Part shown: one piece after another, positions 17,628 through 26,890 of the stretch | How positions within the stretch are numbered: the first letter of the stretch is position 1 | Layout of the letters: the number at the start of each line of letters is the position of its first letter | Origin: CAZPHU01 sp964419255 | Lineage (GTDB): Bacteria; Fibrobacterota; Chitinivibrionia; Chitinivibrionales; CAYFVL01 | Direction: 5' to 3' | Assembly: GCA_964419255.1 (NCBI GenBank) | Contig: CAYQOU010000003.1 | Location: 51,482-115,481 of the forward strand | DNA length: 64,000 nucleotides | Made by a program: the position numbers and the translations under genes | Notes under the pieces: generated by a model | The model's input: only the letters and a program-made list of their open reading frames with translations | What the model was told of the DNA's origin: nothing | Database searches by the model: none

Positions 17628-20444
17628 ATGGATATCTTGAATGAGGACTTAGAACAGCAGAGCCGCTATGTGGTAGGAATCGATCTGGGCACCACCAACT
17701 CCGCGGTTGCATTTGTCGATACCACCAGCGCTCGAAACGTAGTGGAAAACTTTCCGGTCATGCAGGTTGTGGCCGCCGGCGAGATCCAAAAAAAAGAGGT
17801 GCTGCCGTCGTTTCTTTACCAGCCCGCAGGCCGGGAGTTTGCCGAAGATGCACTGAAGCTTCCCTGGCGGGGGCAAAACCAGTCACAGGTGGTGGGGGCC
17901 TTTGCCCGCGATCATGGAGCCGCGGTACCCGGCAGGCTTGTAGTATCGGCAAAATCCTGGCTTTCCCATTCGGGAGTAGATCGCACTGCCCAGCTTCTAC
18001 CCTGGCATGCGGCTCCCGATGTCTCCCGGCTCTCACCGGTGGATGCCACCGCCTCTTATCTGGGCCATATTCGGGCAGCCTGGAACCACGCCAATCCGGA
18101 CGAGCCGCTGGAGAAGCAGGATGTGATTGTCACGGTGCCGGCATCATTCGATGAGGTGGCGCGTGAGCTGACCGCAGAGGCAGCGGCGCGGGCGGGCCTG
18201 TCGCGAGTGGTTCTTCTGGAAGAGCCGCAGGCGGCATTCTACGCATGGATCCATCGCCACACCGACAGCTGGCAGGATCGGGTCGATGCGGGTCAGAAAA
18301 TTCTGGTCTGTGATGTGGGGGGCGGGACATCCGATTTTACCCTCATCCATGTCCGTCCCGGAGATGGAGACGTACGGTTTCACCGGGTTGCGGTGGGAGA
18401 TCATCTGATACTCGGCGGCGACAATCTGGATCTGGCACTCGCGTACCATGTAGAAAAAAAACTTGACAGAAAACTTTCACCTCGTCAGTTCAGCGCACTG
18501 GTTCGCAACTGTCAAAGGGTAAAAGAACGGCTTCTGGGCGATGATCCTCCCGAGCAGCTGACTATAAATATCCTGGGCGGTGGAGCTTCTCTTATAGGCG
18601 GGGCGCTTCAGCTCAGTGTGACCCGTCAGGAGGTCGCCGATCTTCTCGTAGAAGGGTTTTTGCCCAGGGTTGGAATAAACGATAAACCCCGTGCACGTAA
18701 GTCGGGCTTTCAGGAGTTCGGGCTTCCCTACGCGGCGGATCACGCCATCACCCGCTATCTTGCCGATTTTCTTTCCACTCATCGCCATACTGTAGAGGCT
18801 GAAAACGGTACAGATTCTCACACCGCGGTGCGCCCCGATGTCATTCTCCTCAATGGAGGGCTGTTTCTCTCACCTGCCATCCGTAAACGTCTATGTGAGG
18901 CCGTTCGGTCATGGTTTGCAGACGATCCCGACTGGGATCTTACCGTTTTGCAGGGTGATCGTCCGCAACTTGCGGTGGCAAGAGGGGCAGCCTATTACGG
19001 TCTGGTACGAAGGGGGCTGGGGGTACGCATAGATGCGGGGTTGGCACGCTCATACTACATCGGGGTAGCGACAGAAAAAAAGCAGCCTCAGGCGATCTGT
19101 CTTGCACCGGCCGGGCTGAAGGAAGAACAAAATATTCATCTGGATCGTGCGTTTGAACTTCTTATCCGTCAGCCGGTAGAGTTTCCCCTGTATGCCTCCA
19201 GTGTCAGAACCACCGACCGAGCCGGCGCAGTTGTGGAGGTCGATGCCGCTGAGATGATCTCTTTACCGCCCATTCGAACGGTACTCAAAAGCGGAAGAAA
19301 AAACGTCGCCGACACCGTTTCGGTTAATCTGAATGCTTATCTGACACCGATCGGCACCCTCGAGCTGTGGTGCGAGGAGACCGGGGGAGAGAGGCGCTGG
19401 CGTCTTCAGTTCGATGTTCGTTCCGCGACGCAGACGGATGTCGAGGCGCATGTCGGAGAGGCCGAGGCCGCGGGGTTTGTGGATGTTCAGACAGTGGAGG
19501 CGTGTCAGAGGCTTGTGCAACAGACGTTTGATCCGGAACAGAAAAACGCCGATCCCAAATCTTTGATAAAGCGCCTGGAGTATACATCCGAGATGGAGCG
19601 CTCTCAGTGGCCGCCGTCCTTTCTCAGGCAGCTGTGGGAGACGCTTATTTCGGTGAAAAATGCCCGTGCGATAGATCCTCTTTACGAGGCTCGCTGGCTC
19701 AATCTCATCGGCTTCTCCCTTCGTCCGGGGTATGGGTATGCGGTGGATGATTGGCGGGTAAAGAAGACCTGGCAGCTTTTCCGCGAGAAGGTGACCTTCC
19801 CTCGCAACCAGCAGTGCCGTTCCGAATGGTGGGTGCTGTGGCGTCGAATCGCGGGAGGGCTTTCCGCCGGTCAGCAGCAGGCGCTTGTCTCTCCTCTGAT
19901 CGCAACGGTAAAGAGCTGGACCGAAGGCGGGGGGAGCAAAAAGAAAAAGAGCCGTGCCGGCTCCACCTCGGCAAAAATCGGTGCCCACGAACTCACCGAG
20001 GTGTGGCGTCTGTTGGGCTCCTGCGAGCACATTCCGGTGCAGACAAAGCAGGAGCTGGGGGAGATGGCGCTTGTGTTTCCCCGAAAAAACCAGCAGGTTT
20101 TCGAAGCGGTTCTCTGGGCGCTTGCGCGTATCGGTGCGCGGGAGCCGATGTACGGTCCGCTAAACGAGCTTATCCCGGTTGATACGGTCGAGCAGTGGCT
20201 ACAGAAAATAATGAGTTTTCCTCCATATAAAAACTCCCCTCTATGTGTGATGCAGCTTTCGCGCAAAACCGGCGACCGGTACCGGGACATCGCCGATTCG
20301 ATTCGCCGGGAGGTGGTAGCCTACCTGAAGAAACATAAGGCTTCCGAACACATGATTATGCTCGTCGAGCAGGGGGGTGAGCTTGAGAAGGGCGAGGAGA
20401 GCCTTGTTTTCGGCGAGAGCCTGCCACATGGGCTACGCATGTAG
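17628..20444 (+). CDS. large Hsp70 family protein with DUF3731-like C-terminus
   Basis: 938 residues. ATPase domain as in the preceding protein ('GIDLGTTNSAVAF', 'CDVGGGTSDFTLI', 'ILLNGGLFLS'), a short beta-rich segment to about residue 610, then a ~300-residue helical extension. 'LNLIGFSLRPGYGYAVDDW' and 'SEWWVLWRRIAGGL' in the extension match the DUF3731 region known at the C-terminus of atypical Hsp70s. A Lys-rich linker (KKKKSRAG) interrupts it. No EEVD. Likely works with the shorter Hsp70 and DUF2760; targets unknown. Confidence 0.92.
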   Translation: MDILNEDLEQQSRYVVGIDLGTTNSAVAFVDTTSARNVVENFPVMQVVAAGEIQKKEVLPSFLYQPAGREFAEDALKLPWRGQNQSQVVGAFARDHGAAVPGRLVVSAKSWLSHSGVDRTAQLLPWHAAPDVSRLSPVDATASYLGHIRAAWNHANPDEPLEKQDVIVTVPASFDEVARELTAEAAARAGLSRVVLLEEPQAAFYAWIHRHTDSWQDRVDAGQKILVCDVGGGTSDFTLIHVRPGDGDVRFHRVAVGDHLILGGDNLDLALAYHVEKKLDRKLSPRQFSALVRNCQRVKERLLGDDPPEQLTINILGGGASLIGGALQLSVTRQEVADLLVEGFLPRVGINDKPRARKSGFQEFGLPYAADHAITRYLADFLSTHRHTVEAENGTDSHTAVRPDVILLNGGLFLSPAIRKRLCEAVRSWFADDPDWDLTVLQGDRPQLAVARGAAYYGLVRRGLGVRIDAGLARSYYIGVATEKKQPQAICLAPAGLKEEQNIHLDRAFELLIRQPVEFPLYASSVRTTDRAGAVVEVDAAEMISLPPIRTVLKSGRKNVADTVSVNLNAYLTPIGTLELWCEETGGERRWRLQFDVRSATQTDVEAHVGEAEAAGFVDVQTVEACQRLVQQTFDPEQKNADPKSLIKRLEYTSEMERSQWPPSFLRQLWETLISVKNARAIDPLYEARWLNLIGFSLRPGYGYAVDDWRVKKTWQLFREKVTFPRNQQCRSEWWVLWRRIAGGLSAGQQQALVSPLIATVKSWTEGGGSKKKKSRAGSTSAKIGAHELTEVWRLLGSCEHIPVQTKQELGEMALVFPRKNQQVFEAVLWALARIGAREPMYGPLNELIPVDTVEQWLQKIMSFPPYKNSPLCVMQLSRKTGDRYRDIADSIRREVVAYLKKHKASEHMIMLVEQGGELEKGEESLVFGESLPHGLRM

Positions 20445-20942
20445 AGACGCAGCCATCAGCAATAATGCCTGCGGTTTGGCATTTGCAGGGGCACAGGGCC
20501 GCGTGTGCCATACTCTGCATACTCGGGGGGACAGCTAAATAACCCAGGCATCTCTCTTATGCTAACGTATCCCCTTTCCGCCTTTCGCCGGATCCAGGCC
20601 AAAGGGTCCAGGGACATGAATGGGGATTCCATGTCTGATACCCAACCACATAATTTTATTCTCTTCAGCGGGCCAAGAGGACAGGGAAGTACTTTTTTTG
20701 CATCGTTTGTCCATGTCATCTGAGTCTCCTATATCCTCGATTCTTGATCCCCATTGCTCCGAATCTGCCGGCATGGGTGTAAAAGATGTAGCACATTTGC
20801 AAAAGTCACTTATCAACTATCGTTTGGCATACCCATTGCAACTTATTGTATGAGTTAGACCCCAGGGGTTAGTGCATGGAGGCGGTAGAAGTCTCCATGT
20901 GCCTATGGAGTTATTTGAGTTTGAGTCGAGAGGGGGTACGCT
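20445..20942. other. intergenic region after the Hsp70 pair
   Basis: About 500 bases with no protein-like frame. Around 20737-20778 lies a diverged copy of the dispersed repeat seen at 13571-13613 (CCTCGAT..TTGATC....CTCCG..TCTGCCGGCA). No terminator was identified. Confidence 0.5.
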
Positions 20943-21371
20943 ATGACTATGACCGGTTTACGGGTGTTTGACAGTACGGTTCAGAAGTCGGATATCTGGC
21001 TCAAGGAGCTTATGCTGGAGCTTAACTGGGATGATCGGGATCGTGCATTTTCCGCCTTGCGCGCGGTGTTGCATACGTTGCGTGACCGACTTACCGTAGA
21101 GGAGGCCGCTCATGTGGGGGCGCAGCTTCCGATGCTTATCCGTGGTATGTTTTATGAGGACTGGAGTCCGGCTCACAAGCCGATAAAAGAGCGCCATCGT
21201 GACGAATTCATCTCGGCGGTGCGGTCCCATTTCCGCCCGGATCTGCCGATAGATGCCGAGGATATTACCCGCTCGGTGTTTCGTCTTCTGTCCCGTAAAA
21301 TTTCTGAAGGGGAAATCGAGGATGTGAAGCGGATGATGCCACAGCAGATCAGAGAACTGTGGGAAGAGTAG
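20943..21371 (+). CDS. DUF2267 family protein, second copy
   Basis: 142 residues, end-to-end paralogue of the product at 3472-3912: 'MTGLRVFDSTVQKSDIWL', 'RAVLHTLRDRLTVEEAAH', 'GAQLPMLIRGMFYEDW'. RBS AGAGGGGG. Followed by its own terminator and then a BON gene, the neighbourhood in which DUF2267 is often found. Function unknown. Confidence 0.87.
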   Translation: MTMTGLRVFDSTVQKSDIWLKELMLELNWDDRDRAFSALRAVLHTLRDRLTVEEAAHVGAQLPMLIRGMFYEDWSPAHKPIKERHRDEFISAVRSHFRPDLPIDAEDITRSVFRLLSRKISEGEIEDVKRMMPQQIRELWEE

Positions 21372-21393
21372 CAGCGGGATTACAGTTATCTGG

Positions 21394-21431
21394 GGGGTGG
21401 CTTTCTGAAGGCGGGCCACCCGTTTTTTTTT
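21394..21431 (+). terminator. intrinsic terminator after DUF2267
   Basis: GGGTGGC (21395-21401), 13-base loop, GCCACCC (21415-21421), then nine T. It separates the DUF2267 and BON transcripts. Confidence 0.9.
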
Positions 21432-21451
21432 AATCCGGGCAGGGGGATAGT

Positions 21452-22108
21452 ATGTCAAGACAGGCAGAGCAGATAAAGCGGGATGTTATAGAGCAGCTCG
21501 ACTGGGATGATCGCATAAAAGAGGATGACATACATGTCGATTACTCGGAAGGCAGTATCAGACTTTCCGGCACAACGCACAGTTATGCATCGAGAATGGC
21601 TGCGGAATACGATGCCTGGTCGGTGTCCGGGGTACTGTCGGTGGACAATGACATCCAGGTGAAACCGTCAGAGGAGATGCTCGATGACCAACACACACGA
21701 ACGCATGTGATGCATCTGCTGATGTGGAACCCCAGTATCGAGGCGCATGACATTTCCGTCTCGGTCAACAGGGGTACGGTTATACTCGATGGTACGGTGG
21801 ATGCCTACTGGAAAAAAGTAGCCGCCGAAAAGACGGTCGCCGATGTTCAGGGGGTAATGGATATAATAAACCGGCTGACGGTGGTGCCCAGCCATGATAT
21901 CGTGGACGAATCGATTGCCGAGCGGATCATCGATACCATCGCACGGGTTAAGGGAGTCGACATCACCAAGATCGATGTTGAAGTAAACGACGGACATGTC
22001 AGCTTGAAGGGGAGCGTATCGGACTGGAACAGTTTTCGGGCGGTCGAAAATATCGTCTACAGCATCGTCGGTATACGAGATGTAGAAAATGATCTATTGA
22101 TCAAGTAA
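21452..22108 (+). CDS. three-BON-domain protein A
   Basis: 218 residues made of three BON repeats (about 3-70, 80-145, 150-215), each alpha-beta-beta-alpha-beta with the 'V.L.G.V..y....A......GV..V.N.i' pattern: 'GSIRLSGTTHSY', 'GTVILDGTVDAYWKK', 'GHVSLKGSVSDWNSF'. No signal peptide, so cytosolic, unlike OsmY. BON domains bind membranes or small ligands. Two paralogues lie at 44602-45345 and 45872-46558. RBS GGGGGATAGT. Confidence 0.9.
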   Translation: MSRQAEQIKRDVIEQLDWDDRIKEDDIHVDYSEGSIRLSGTTHSYASRMAAEYDAWSVSGVLSVDNDIQVKPSEEMLDDQHTRTHVMHLLMWNPSIEAHDISVSVNRGTVILDGTVDAYWKKVAAEKTVADVQGVMDIINRLTVVPSHDIVDESIAERIIDTIARVKGVDITKIDVEVNDGHVSLKGSVSDWNSFRAVENIVYSIVGIRDVENDLLIK

Positions 22109-22319
22109 GCTCAAACAGGCCTCCAGTTCTCTTCCATTCATCATTTCGGCCAGGGGACTATTCTCGTTTTCCTCTGGCATTATCAATATGAGAAGGATGC
22201 AGCGCTCCAGAGTGCCGCTTCTTCTCTTTTCTTTCGGTATGATTATTGCAATATAGCCCGTGTGATTAATTCGAAATTAACGTTCACAATTCAGCTTTCA
22301 CATCAATGCGGGAGGATGT

Positions 22320-22634
22320 ATGTCCATATCGATGCAGAAAAAGGTTTCATATACCGCGATCCCGGTTGCGGTTTTGGGTCTTGCCGGTGTAGTGATGAAA
22401 AAGTTCAGCCATAAGGATGGGGAAATCAGCAAGACAAAACAAAAGGTCGAAGGGGTGGTCGGCCAGGCATCACATGATATCGATGAGACGATCACCGACT
22501 TGAAGGGTAATCTGGAAGGCAAAACTGCATCTCAGTTGGAGAAATCAATCGACTCTGCCGTAAATACCGCCAAGCAGAAACTCGATCGAATCGCCTCAGA
22601 GACAAAACAGCGAATCCGCATGCATACTTCCTGA
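22320..22634 (+). CDS. small helical stress-type protein with N-terminal membrane segment
   Basis: 104 residues. A weakly hydrophobic segment (YTAIPVAVLGLAGVVMKKF) is followed by a long amphipathic, Lys/Glu/Asp/Thr-rich helix ('KTKQKVEGVVGQASHDIDET', 'KSIDSAVNTAKQKLDRIASE'), in the style of YtxH, CsbD or LEA-like stress proteins; I cannot assign the family. ATG at 22320 has GGAGG 4 bases upstream. Confidence 0.65.
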   Translation: MSISMQKKVSYTAIPVAVLGLAGVVMKKFSHKDGEISKTKQKVEGVVGQASHDIDETITDLKGNLEGKTASQLEKSIDSAVNTAKQKLDRIASETKQRIRMHTS

Positions 22635-22671
22635 CACCATGCAGCTAACCTGCACGTCACGGGGGAGTGAT

Positions 22672-22707
22672 ATGCTCGGGTGCCGTGCAGGTCGAGATTT
22701 TTTCTAA
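22672..22707 (+). CDS. possible 11-residue leader peptide coupled to the HIT gene
   Basis: ATG at 22672 preceded by GGGGGAG encodes MLGCRAGRDFF and stops in TAATG (22705-22709), whose ATG is the HIT start. The HIT gene itself has no good ribosome site at the right distance, so translation may be coupled through this leader. Not proof of a functional peptide. Confidence 0.4.
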   Translation: MLGCRAGRDFF

Positions 22708-23171
22708 TGAAAGCCGCATGTCAATTCTGTAAGATTATCACAGACGGTCTTTCAGAGAACACCGTCTACAGAGACAAAGATGTCACAGCCTTTCTGGATA
22801 AGCGACCACTATTCTTTGGGCATCTTCTGCTGGTGCCAAACCGACATGTTGCCACTTTGGATGATTTGCGTCACGACGAGATACTACCGCTTTTTTGTAC
22901 AGCTCAGCTTCTTTCCCGTGCCGTTCAAAGGGCTGTGGAGGCTGCTGGTAGTTTCGTGGCCATGAATAACCGGGTTAGCCAGAGTGTACCACACCTCCAC
23001 ATTCATATCGTTCCCCGCAATCCAAAGGATGGATTACGGGGATTTTTTTGGCCGCGGAAAAAGTATGAGAGTCCTGCGCATATGCAGCTTGTTTCTCAGA
23101 AGATTAAACAGGCGATTGGTAAGGAAAAGAAATCGGAAACCTCCGGTTCGCAATCTCATGATCGAAAATAG
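22707..23171 (+). CDS. HIT family hydrolase
   Basis: 154 residues from ATG 22707 (a GTG at 22680 is in frame but would add MPCRSRFFL). Starts with the HIT-typical 'CQFCKIITDG' including a CxxC zinc pair, contains 'GHLLLVPNRHVATLDDL', and ends in the histidine triad 'HLHIHIVPR'. These enzymes hydrolyse dinucleoside polyphosphates or nucleoside phosphoramidates. The C-terminal tail is Lys/Ser-rich and probably disordered. Confidence 0.92.
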   Translation: MKAACQFCKIITDGLSENTVYRDKDVTAFLDKRPLFFGHLLLVPNRHVATLDDLRHDEILPLFCTAQLLSRAVQRAVEAAGSFVAMNNRVSQSVPHLHIHIVPRNPKDGLRGFFWPRKKYESPAHMQLVSQKIKQAIGKEKKSETSGSQSHDRK

Positions 23172-23364
23172 CCATGGTTATTGCCGATATAAGCATCAGC
23201 TGTACCCTGAATTGAGTGGTCCTGAATGGATGATTCAGCACAATCACTGAAATGCAGAAGGGGGGAAGCAGTCGCGCGGAATACTCTTTGTGGTATTTCC
23301 AAAATCCTTCAAGCTCTTGTGCCCCATAGGATTGTGCGAATCGCCGCGAGAGAAACGCTTTTGT

Positions 23365-24156
23365 TCAGGTGTTGTCTACCTTATCTTTTACCCAGTAGCC
23401 CGGTCTCCCGTAATGATCATACAGTTGCTGTTCGTAATCGCGGCTGATACCGTCGGTATAGTGCCACGACGGCGCCTCCTTTATGCTTTGGTTGGAAACA
23501 TCGACAATGACCTCTTTGCTTGACCAGCCGATTCCCTCGATCCAGTCGGGTGACAGAAGCGTCTTTTTCCCGGGAAGAATGTTGGCCGTCTTTACGATTA
23601 GATAACGAATCCGCCAGGTCCGGCTCTCAAGGAGAAAATCGTGAATGTGACCAAGTTCACCATCGGTGGTATGGATCCGATATCCTGCCACCTCCCTGCA
23701 CGAGCGAAGATGGGTGTCATAATTTTGCTGCAAATCCTCTTGAGCTTCCTTCTGATGATTGCCCATATATCCACTGGGGGGGGCAACGGGAAGGGGGCGT
23801 GCGGGAACGGGAAAGACATTGTCGAAGGTGGGATAATCCCAGTAATGAGGCCACTGATAATGGTCGTGAAGCTGTTGTTCCTCTTGTCTGCTGACAGGCT
23901 TGTCGGTATCGATCGGAGGGCTTTTTTCTATCTGCTCCTTCGTAATATTCATCAAAAATATCTGCTCCTGCACCTCTGCAACCGAGGAGGTGGCAAGAAG
24001 AACCTCCCGGCCTCGCAGCCATCCTCCTACATCCGCGACGATATATCGGATTATCCAGAAGTGATCATCAAAAAGCATATCGGTAGCCGAGCCGACATCC
24101 TGTTCAGAAGAATCAAAAATGGTCATTCCCTGCATGTTTAGTATACTGCCAAGCAT
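23365..24156 (-). CDS. protein with two PRC-barrel domains
   Basis: 263 residues: PRC-barrel 1 (about 3-75, 'MTIFDSSEQDVGSATDMLFD', 'RYIVADVGGWLRGREVLL') and PRC-barrel 2 (about 155-230, 'GYRIHTTDGELGHIHDFLLE', 'YLIVKTANILPGKKTLLSPD'), joined by a Pro-rich linker (PVPARPLPVAPPSGYMG). Both domains end in the same 'QQL.DHY..P.YW' motif, indicating internal duplication. PRC-barrels are small beta-barrels in photosynthetic reaction centre H subunits, RimM and stress proteins. RBS AAGGAG. Convergent with the HIT gene. Confidence 0.9.
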   Translation of the reverse strand: MLGSILNMQGMTIFDSSEQDVGSATDMLFDDHFWIIRYIVADVGGWLRGREVLLATSSVAEVQEQIFLMNITKEQIEKSPPIDTDKPVSRQEEQQLHDHYQWPHYWDYPTFDNVFPVPARPLPVAPPSGYMGNHQKEAQEDLQQNYDTHLRSCREVAGYRIHTTDGELGHIHDFLLESRTWRIRYLIVKTANILPGKKTLLSPDWIEGIGWSSKEVIVDVSNQSIKEAPSWHYTDGISRDYEQQLYDHYGRPGYWVKDKVDNT

Positions 24157-24210
24157 ATGTTACTCCTTGCGTTGAGATTCTATGTTCGACACCCGTCCTC
24201 CGTATCCAAT

Positions 24211-24232
24211 CCCGCCCTCCCTCTTGGGCGGG
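24211..24232 (-). terminator. GC hairpin downstream of the hybrid kinase
   Basis: CCCGCCC, 8-base loop, GGGCGGG, in the 270-base gap between the hybrid kinase stop and the PRC gene start. No T tract follows on the minus strand, so a terminator role is only suggested. Confidence 0.35.
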
Positions 24233-24427
24233 GAGGCGAGAGGGGGAAAAGCTTTTTTTTGTCCTGTTCTTTGTCTACTTGTCTTTATCGGTTTTGAGTT
24301 TATTGTTCCGAGTAACCGAAAAAGGCTGGATATACGAGGGAAATGATCTTTTCGAATCGCATAAGCACTCCTTTGATTACAAGATTCCCGGTTCGAAGTG
24401 CCTGTACCTGCAATATGTGTACCAGGG

Positions 24428-26407
24428 TTAAGCTTTGTCGAGAACGAGGCGGATGTGATAGGCGATATCATTCATGCGAAGAGGTTTTTTGCAGAATGCT
24501 CTTATTCCTGCATTAGATGCGATCTTTCTGTCGACATGTTTACTGAACCCGGTACATAAGATTACAGGTATATTTTTTCGTATCCGCAGGAGTCTTTCAG
24601 ATAGCTCGATTCCGGTCATGGTTGGCATTGTCTGATCGGTGATAACCAGGTCATATTTGTCGGGCCGCTGCTTGAAACTCCGGTAGGCCTCGGTGCTGTC
24701 TGTAAATGCCGAAACCGAATAGCCGAGGCTGGTAAGCATTTCCTTGTACATTTCGCAAAGAACTTCTTCATCATCAACAAGGAGAATGTTTTCGTGGCCT
24801 CCACGGAGCTGCCGGTTACCCGCTTTGTCAAGAACAGGTTCTTCGTCCGACTTCGGTAGCAAAATCCGAAATTCGGTACCTTCACCGATATTGCTGGTGA
24901 CCAGAATGTTTCCACCGTGGTCCATAACAATACCAAAGACCACGGCAAGCCCCATTCCAGTGCCTTCTCCAACCGGTTTGGTTGTATAGTAGGGTTCAAA
25001 TATCCGTGACTGAACGTGTGAAGGGATCCCGTTGCCGTTGTCGCGAACTATAATTACCGAGTATAGGCCGGGAGGAGAGATTCCGATCTTACCTCGAAAC
25101 TCTTCGGTAAACACATCCTCGGTATGTATGATCTCAAGGACTCCTTTATCATTCATTGCATGTGCTGCATTGGTACACAGGTTCATTACGATCTCGTGTA
25201 CCTTCGTGGCGTTAGCCATCACGGGTTTACTGTCGGGGGTGAAATCTGTTTTAATATCGATCGTCGAAGGAAGGCTCGCACGAAGGAGCAGTACCACTTC
25301 TTCCAGAATGGGACGTATGTGTATAGCAGTCTTTATATCACTGCTCTGCCTGCTGAAAGAAAGAATCTGTCGAACCAGGTGTTTGGCCCTGTCGGCGGCT
25401 TTGAGAACCTGCTTTATGTTCTTTTCGAGTCTGCTTTGCTCAGCTACCTCATCGAGAGAGATGTCTGCATAACCGATAATTGCACCAAGGATATTGTTGA
25501 AATCGTGAGCAATGCCCCCGGCAAGTTTGCCGATTGCTTCCATCTTTTCGGCCTGTCTCAGCCTGGTTTCAAGCTCCCGGCGTGCGGTAATATCATAAAT
25601 AAATGAGTATAACAAGTCGCGCCCCATCAACCGAACTGCGCCGGAGTATACTTCAACATCACGAACGTCACCATTGCTTAGACGATGCTGGAAATAAAAA
25701 CAGTTTCGCTTACCTTGACGAGCTGCATCGAGCTCATGGTGCAGCTCATCGCGGGTGAGACTATTTATGTCATCAATGTTTTTGCTTCTAAGCTGATCTC
25801 GTGACCATCCATAGAATGCAACAGCGGCGGGATTCGCGTCGATTATTCTACCGGTGGACGGTTCGATGAGAAGCATTATGGTGTGGTCGTTTTCAAAAAG
25901 ACTGCGGTAGCGCTTTTCACTTTCTGTCAATTCGTCAAGTGCAGAGCGGAGTTTTAGTTCGGCATGCTTCCTTTCTGTGATGTCCAGAAAGCTGGCAATA
26001 AAATATGGCGGCTGGTCATCTGCTTCCCGAAAAAGGTTGACATCGAGAATGCCGTATACTGGTACGCCACTCTTGTGGATATACTGCTTTTCCATCCGCA
26101 CATGCTGAATTTCTCCTGACACAAGCCGGGAAAGCATGTCTAAATTTTTGGCGATTATATCGGGATGTGTAAGATCCTTTATATGCATTCCGATAATTTC
26201 TTTTTCATTATAGCCAAGCATCTGACAATAGGCCGCGTTGGCGTTTATGATCCGGTAATCGAGACTGACCAAAGCTATACCAATGGTAGTATGGGAAAAG
26301 ATCCGCCGGAACTTGGTTTCACTCGCGTCAGAAGGTGAACTTTTGGTAAAACCTGATTGATCGGAGTTTTTTGATTTATTCATGTGAGATGATCCCGGAG
26401 AATTCAT
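24428..26407 (-). CDS. hybrid sensor histidine kinase, PAS-PAS-HisKA-HATPase-REC
   Basis: 659 residues, no membrane segment, so a cytosolic sensor. PAS 1 about 28-150 ('FRRIFSHTTIGIALVSLDYR', ending 'DITERKHAEL'), PAS 2 about 165-280; phospho-acceptor His in 'AGGIAHDFNNILGAIIGYAD'; ATP-binding N box 'MNLCTNAAHAM' and G boxes 'VRDNGNGIP', 'GEGTGMGLAVV'; C-terminal receiver about 535-655 with acidic pocket 'LLVDDEE', phospho-Asp in 'DLVITDQTMP' and the Lys in 'CKKPLR'. The signal is unknown and no cognate output gene adjoins. The start is the first ATG; a second at 26383 is also possible, neither with a clear ribosome site. Confidence 0.93.
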   Translation of the reverse strand: MNSPGSSHMNKSKNSDQSGFTKSSPSDASETKFRRIFSHTTIGIALVSLDYRIINANAAYCQMLGYNEKEIIGMHIKDLTHPDIIAKNLDMLSRLVSGEIQHVRMEKQYIHKSGVPVYGILDVNLFREADDQPPYFIASFLDITERKHAELKLRSALDELTESEKRYRSLFENDHTIMLLIEPSTGRIIDANPAAVAFYGWSRDQLRSKNIDDINSLTRDELHHELDAARQGKRNCFYFQHRLSNGDVRDVEVYSGAVRLMGRDLLYSFIYDITARRELETRLRQAEKMEAIGKLAGGIAHDFNNILGAIIGYADISLDEVAEQSRLEKNIKQVLKAADRAKHLVRQILSFSRQSSDIKTAIHIRPILEEVVLLLRASLPSTIDIKTDFTPDSKPVMANATKVHEIVMNLCTNAAHAMNDKGVLEIIHTEDVFTEEFRGKIGISPPGLYSVIIVRDNGNGIPSHVQSRIFEPYYTTKPVGEGTGMGLAVVFGIVMDHGGNILVTSNIGEGTEFRILLPKSDEEPVLDKAGNRQLRGGHENILLVDDEEVLCEMYKEMLTSLGYSVSAFTDSTEAYRSFKQRPDKYDLVITDQTMPTMTGIELSERLLRIRKNIPVILCTGFSKHVDRKIASNAGIRAFCKKPLRMNDIAYHIRLVLDKA

Positions 26408-26804
26408 GCAAACTGATCCGTTGTAAATGTATCATGTTTTCTTCAAGAAAACAATTGCCATTGTGCCGATTAATACAAAAAAAGATATGATTCGGGCGCA
26501 ATAATCGCTTTTGAAGGTTTTTCAAGGAATCAGCAGCATTGTAGATTCTGGAAAAGGGTACGCAGCCATCGATGCAAAACTAATGAATAAGGATCTAAAA
26601 CTTGCACTTTTGTATTGTTGATATTATATATACATAATATATTACCTGTTCACATAACACTGTCAAGTTTTTGACACCCATTTATTGAATTGGCTCCCGG
26701 ATCTTTGCGTCCCGAAGAATTATGCGATGAATATGTATACTACCACAAGCGTGTCCTGGAGCCTTAACGCAGGTGGTTTACCGCCTATCTGTGCTGCTTT
26801 ATCA

Positions 26805-26833
26805 TTGATGATGGTGCATCCATGTGTTATAAT
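26805..26833 (+). promoter_or_regulatory. sigma-70-type promoter for the beta-helix gene
   Basis: TTGATG (26805-26810), 17-base spacer, perfect TATAAT (26828-26833), about 170 bases upstream of the beta-helix gene start. The expected transcript begins near 26840 and includes the hairpin at 26855-26890. Confidence 0.65.
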
Positions 26834-26854
26834 CTAAGCATGACAATAGATCCC

Positions 26855-26890
26855 GCGGCCTCCTTATTACGCGGGGAGCGATGAGGCCGC
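26855..26890 (+). other. 5'-leader hairpin
   Basis: GCGGCCTC (26855-26862) and GAGGCCGC (26883-26890) form a perfect 8 bp GC stem around a 20-base loop, about 15-20 bases into the predicted transcript of the beta-helix gene. No T tract. Could stabilise the mRNA or regulate translation. Confidence 0.5.

Noticed and set aside
19263..20030. 255-codon open frame antisense to the large Hsp70
   Set aside because: Arg/Pro-rich shadow of a G+C-rich coding sequence.
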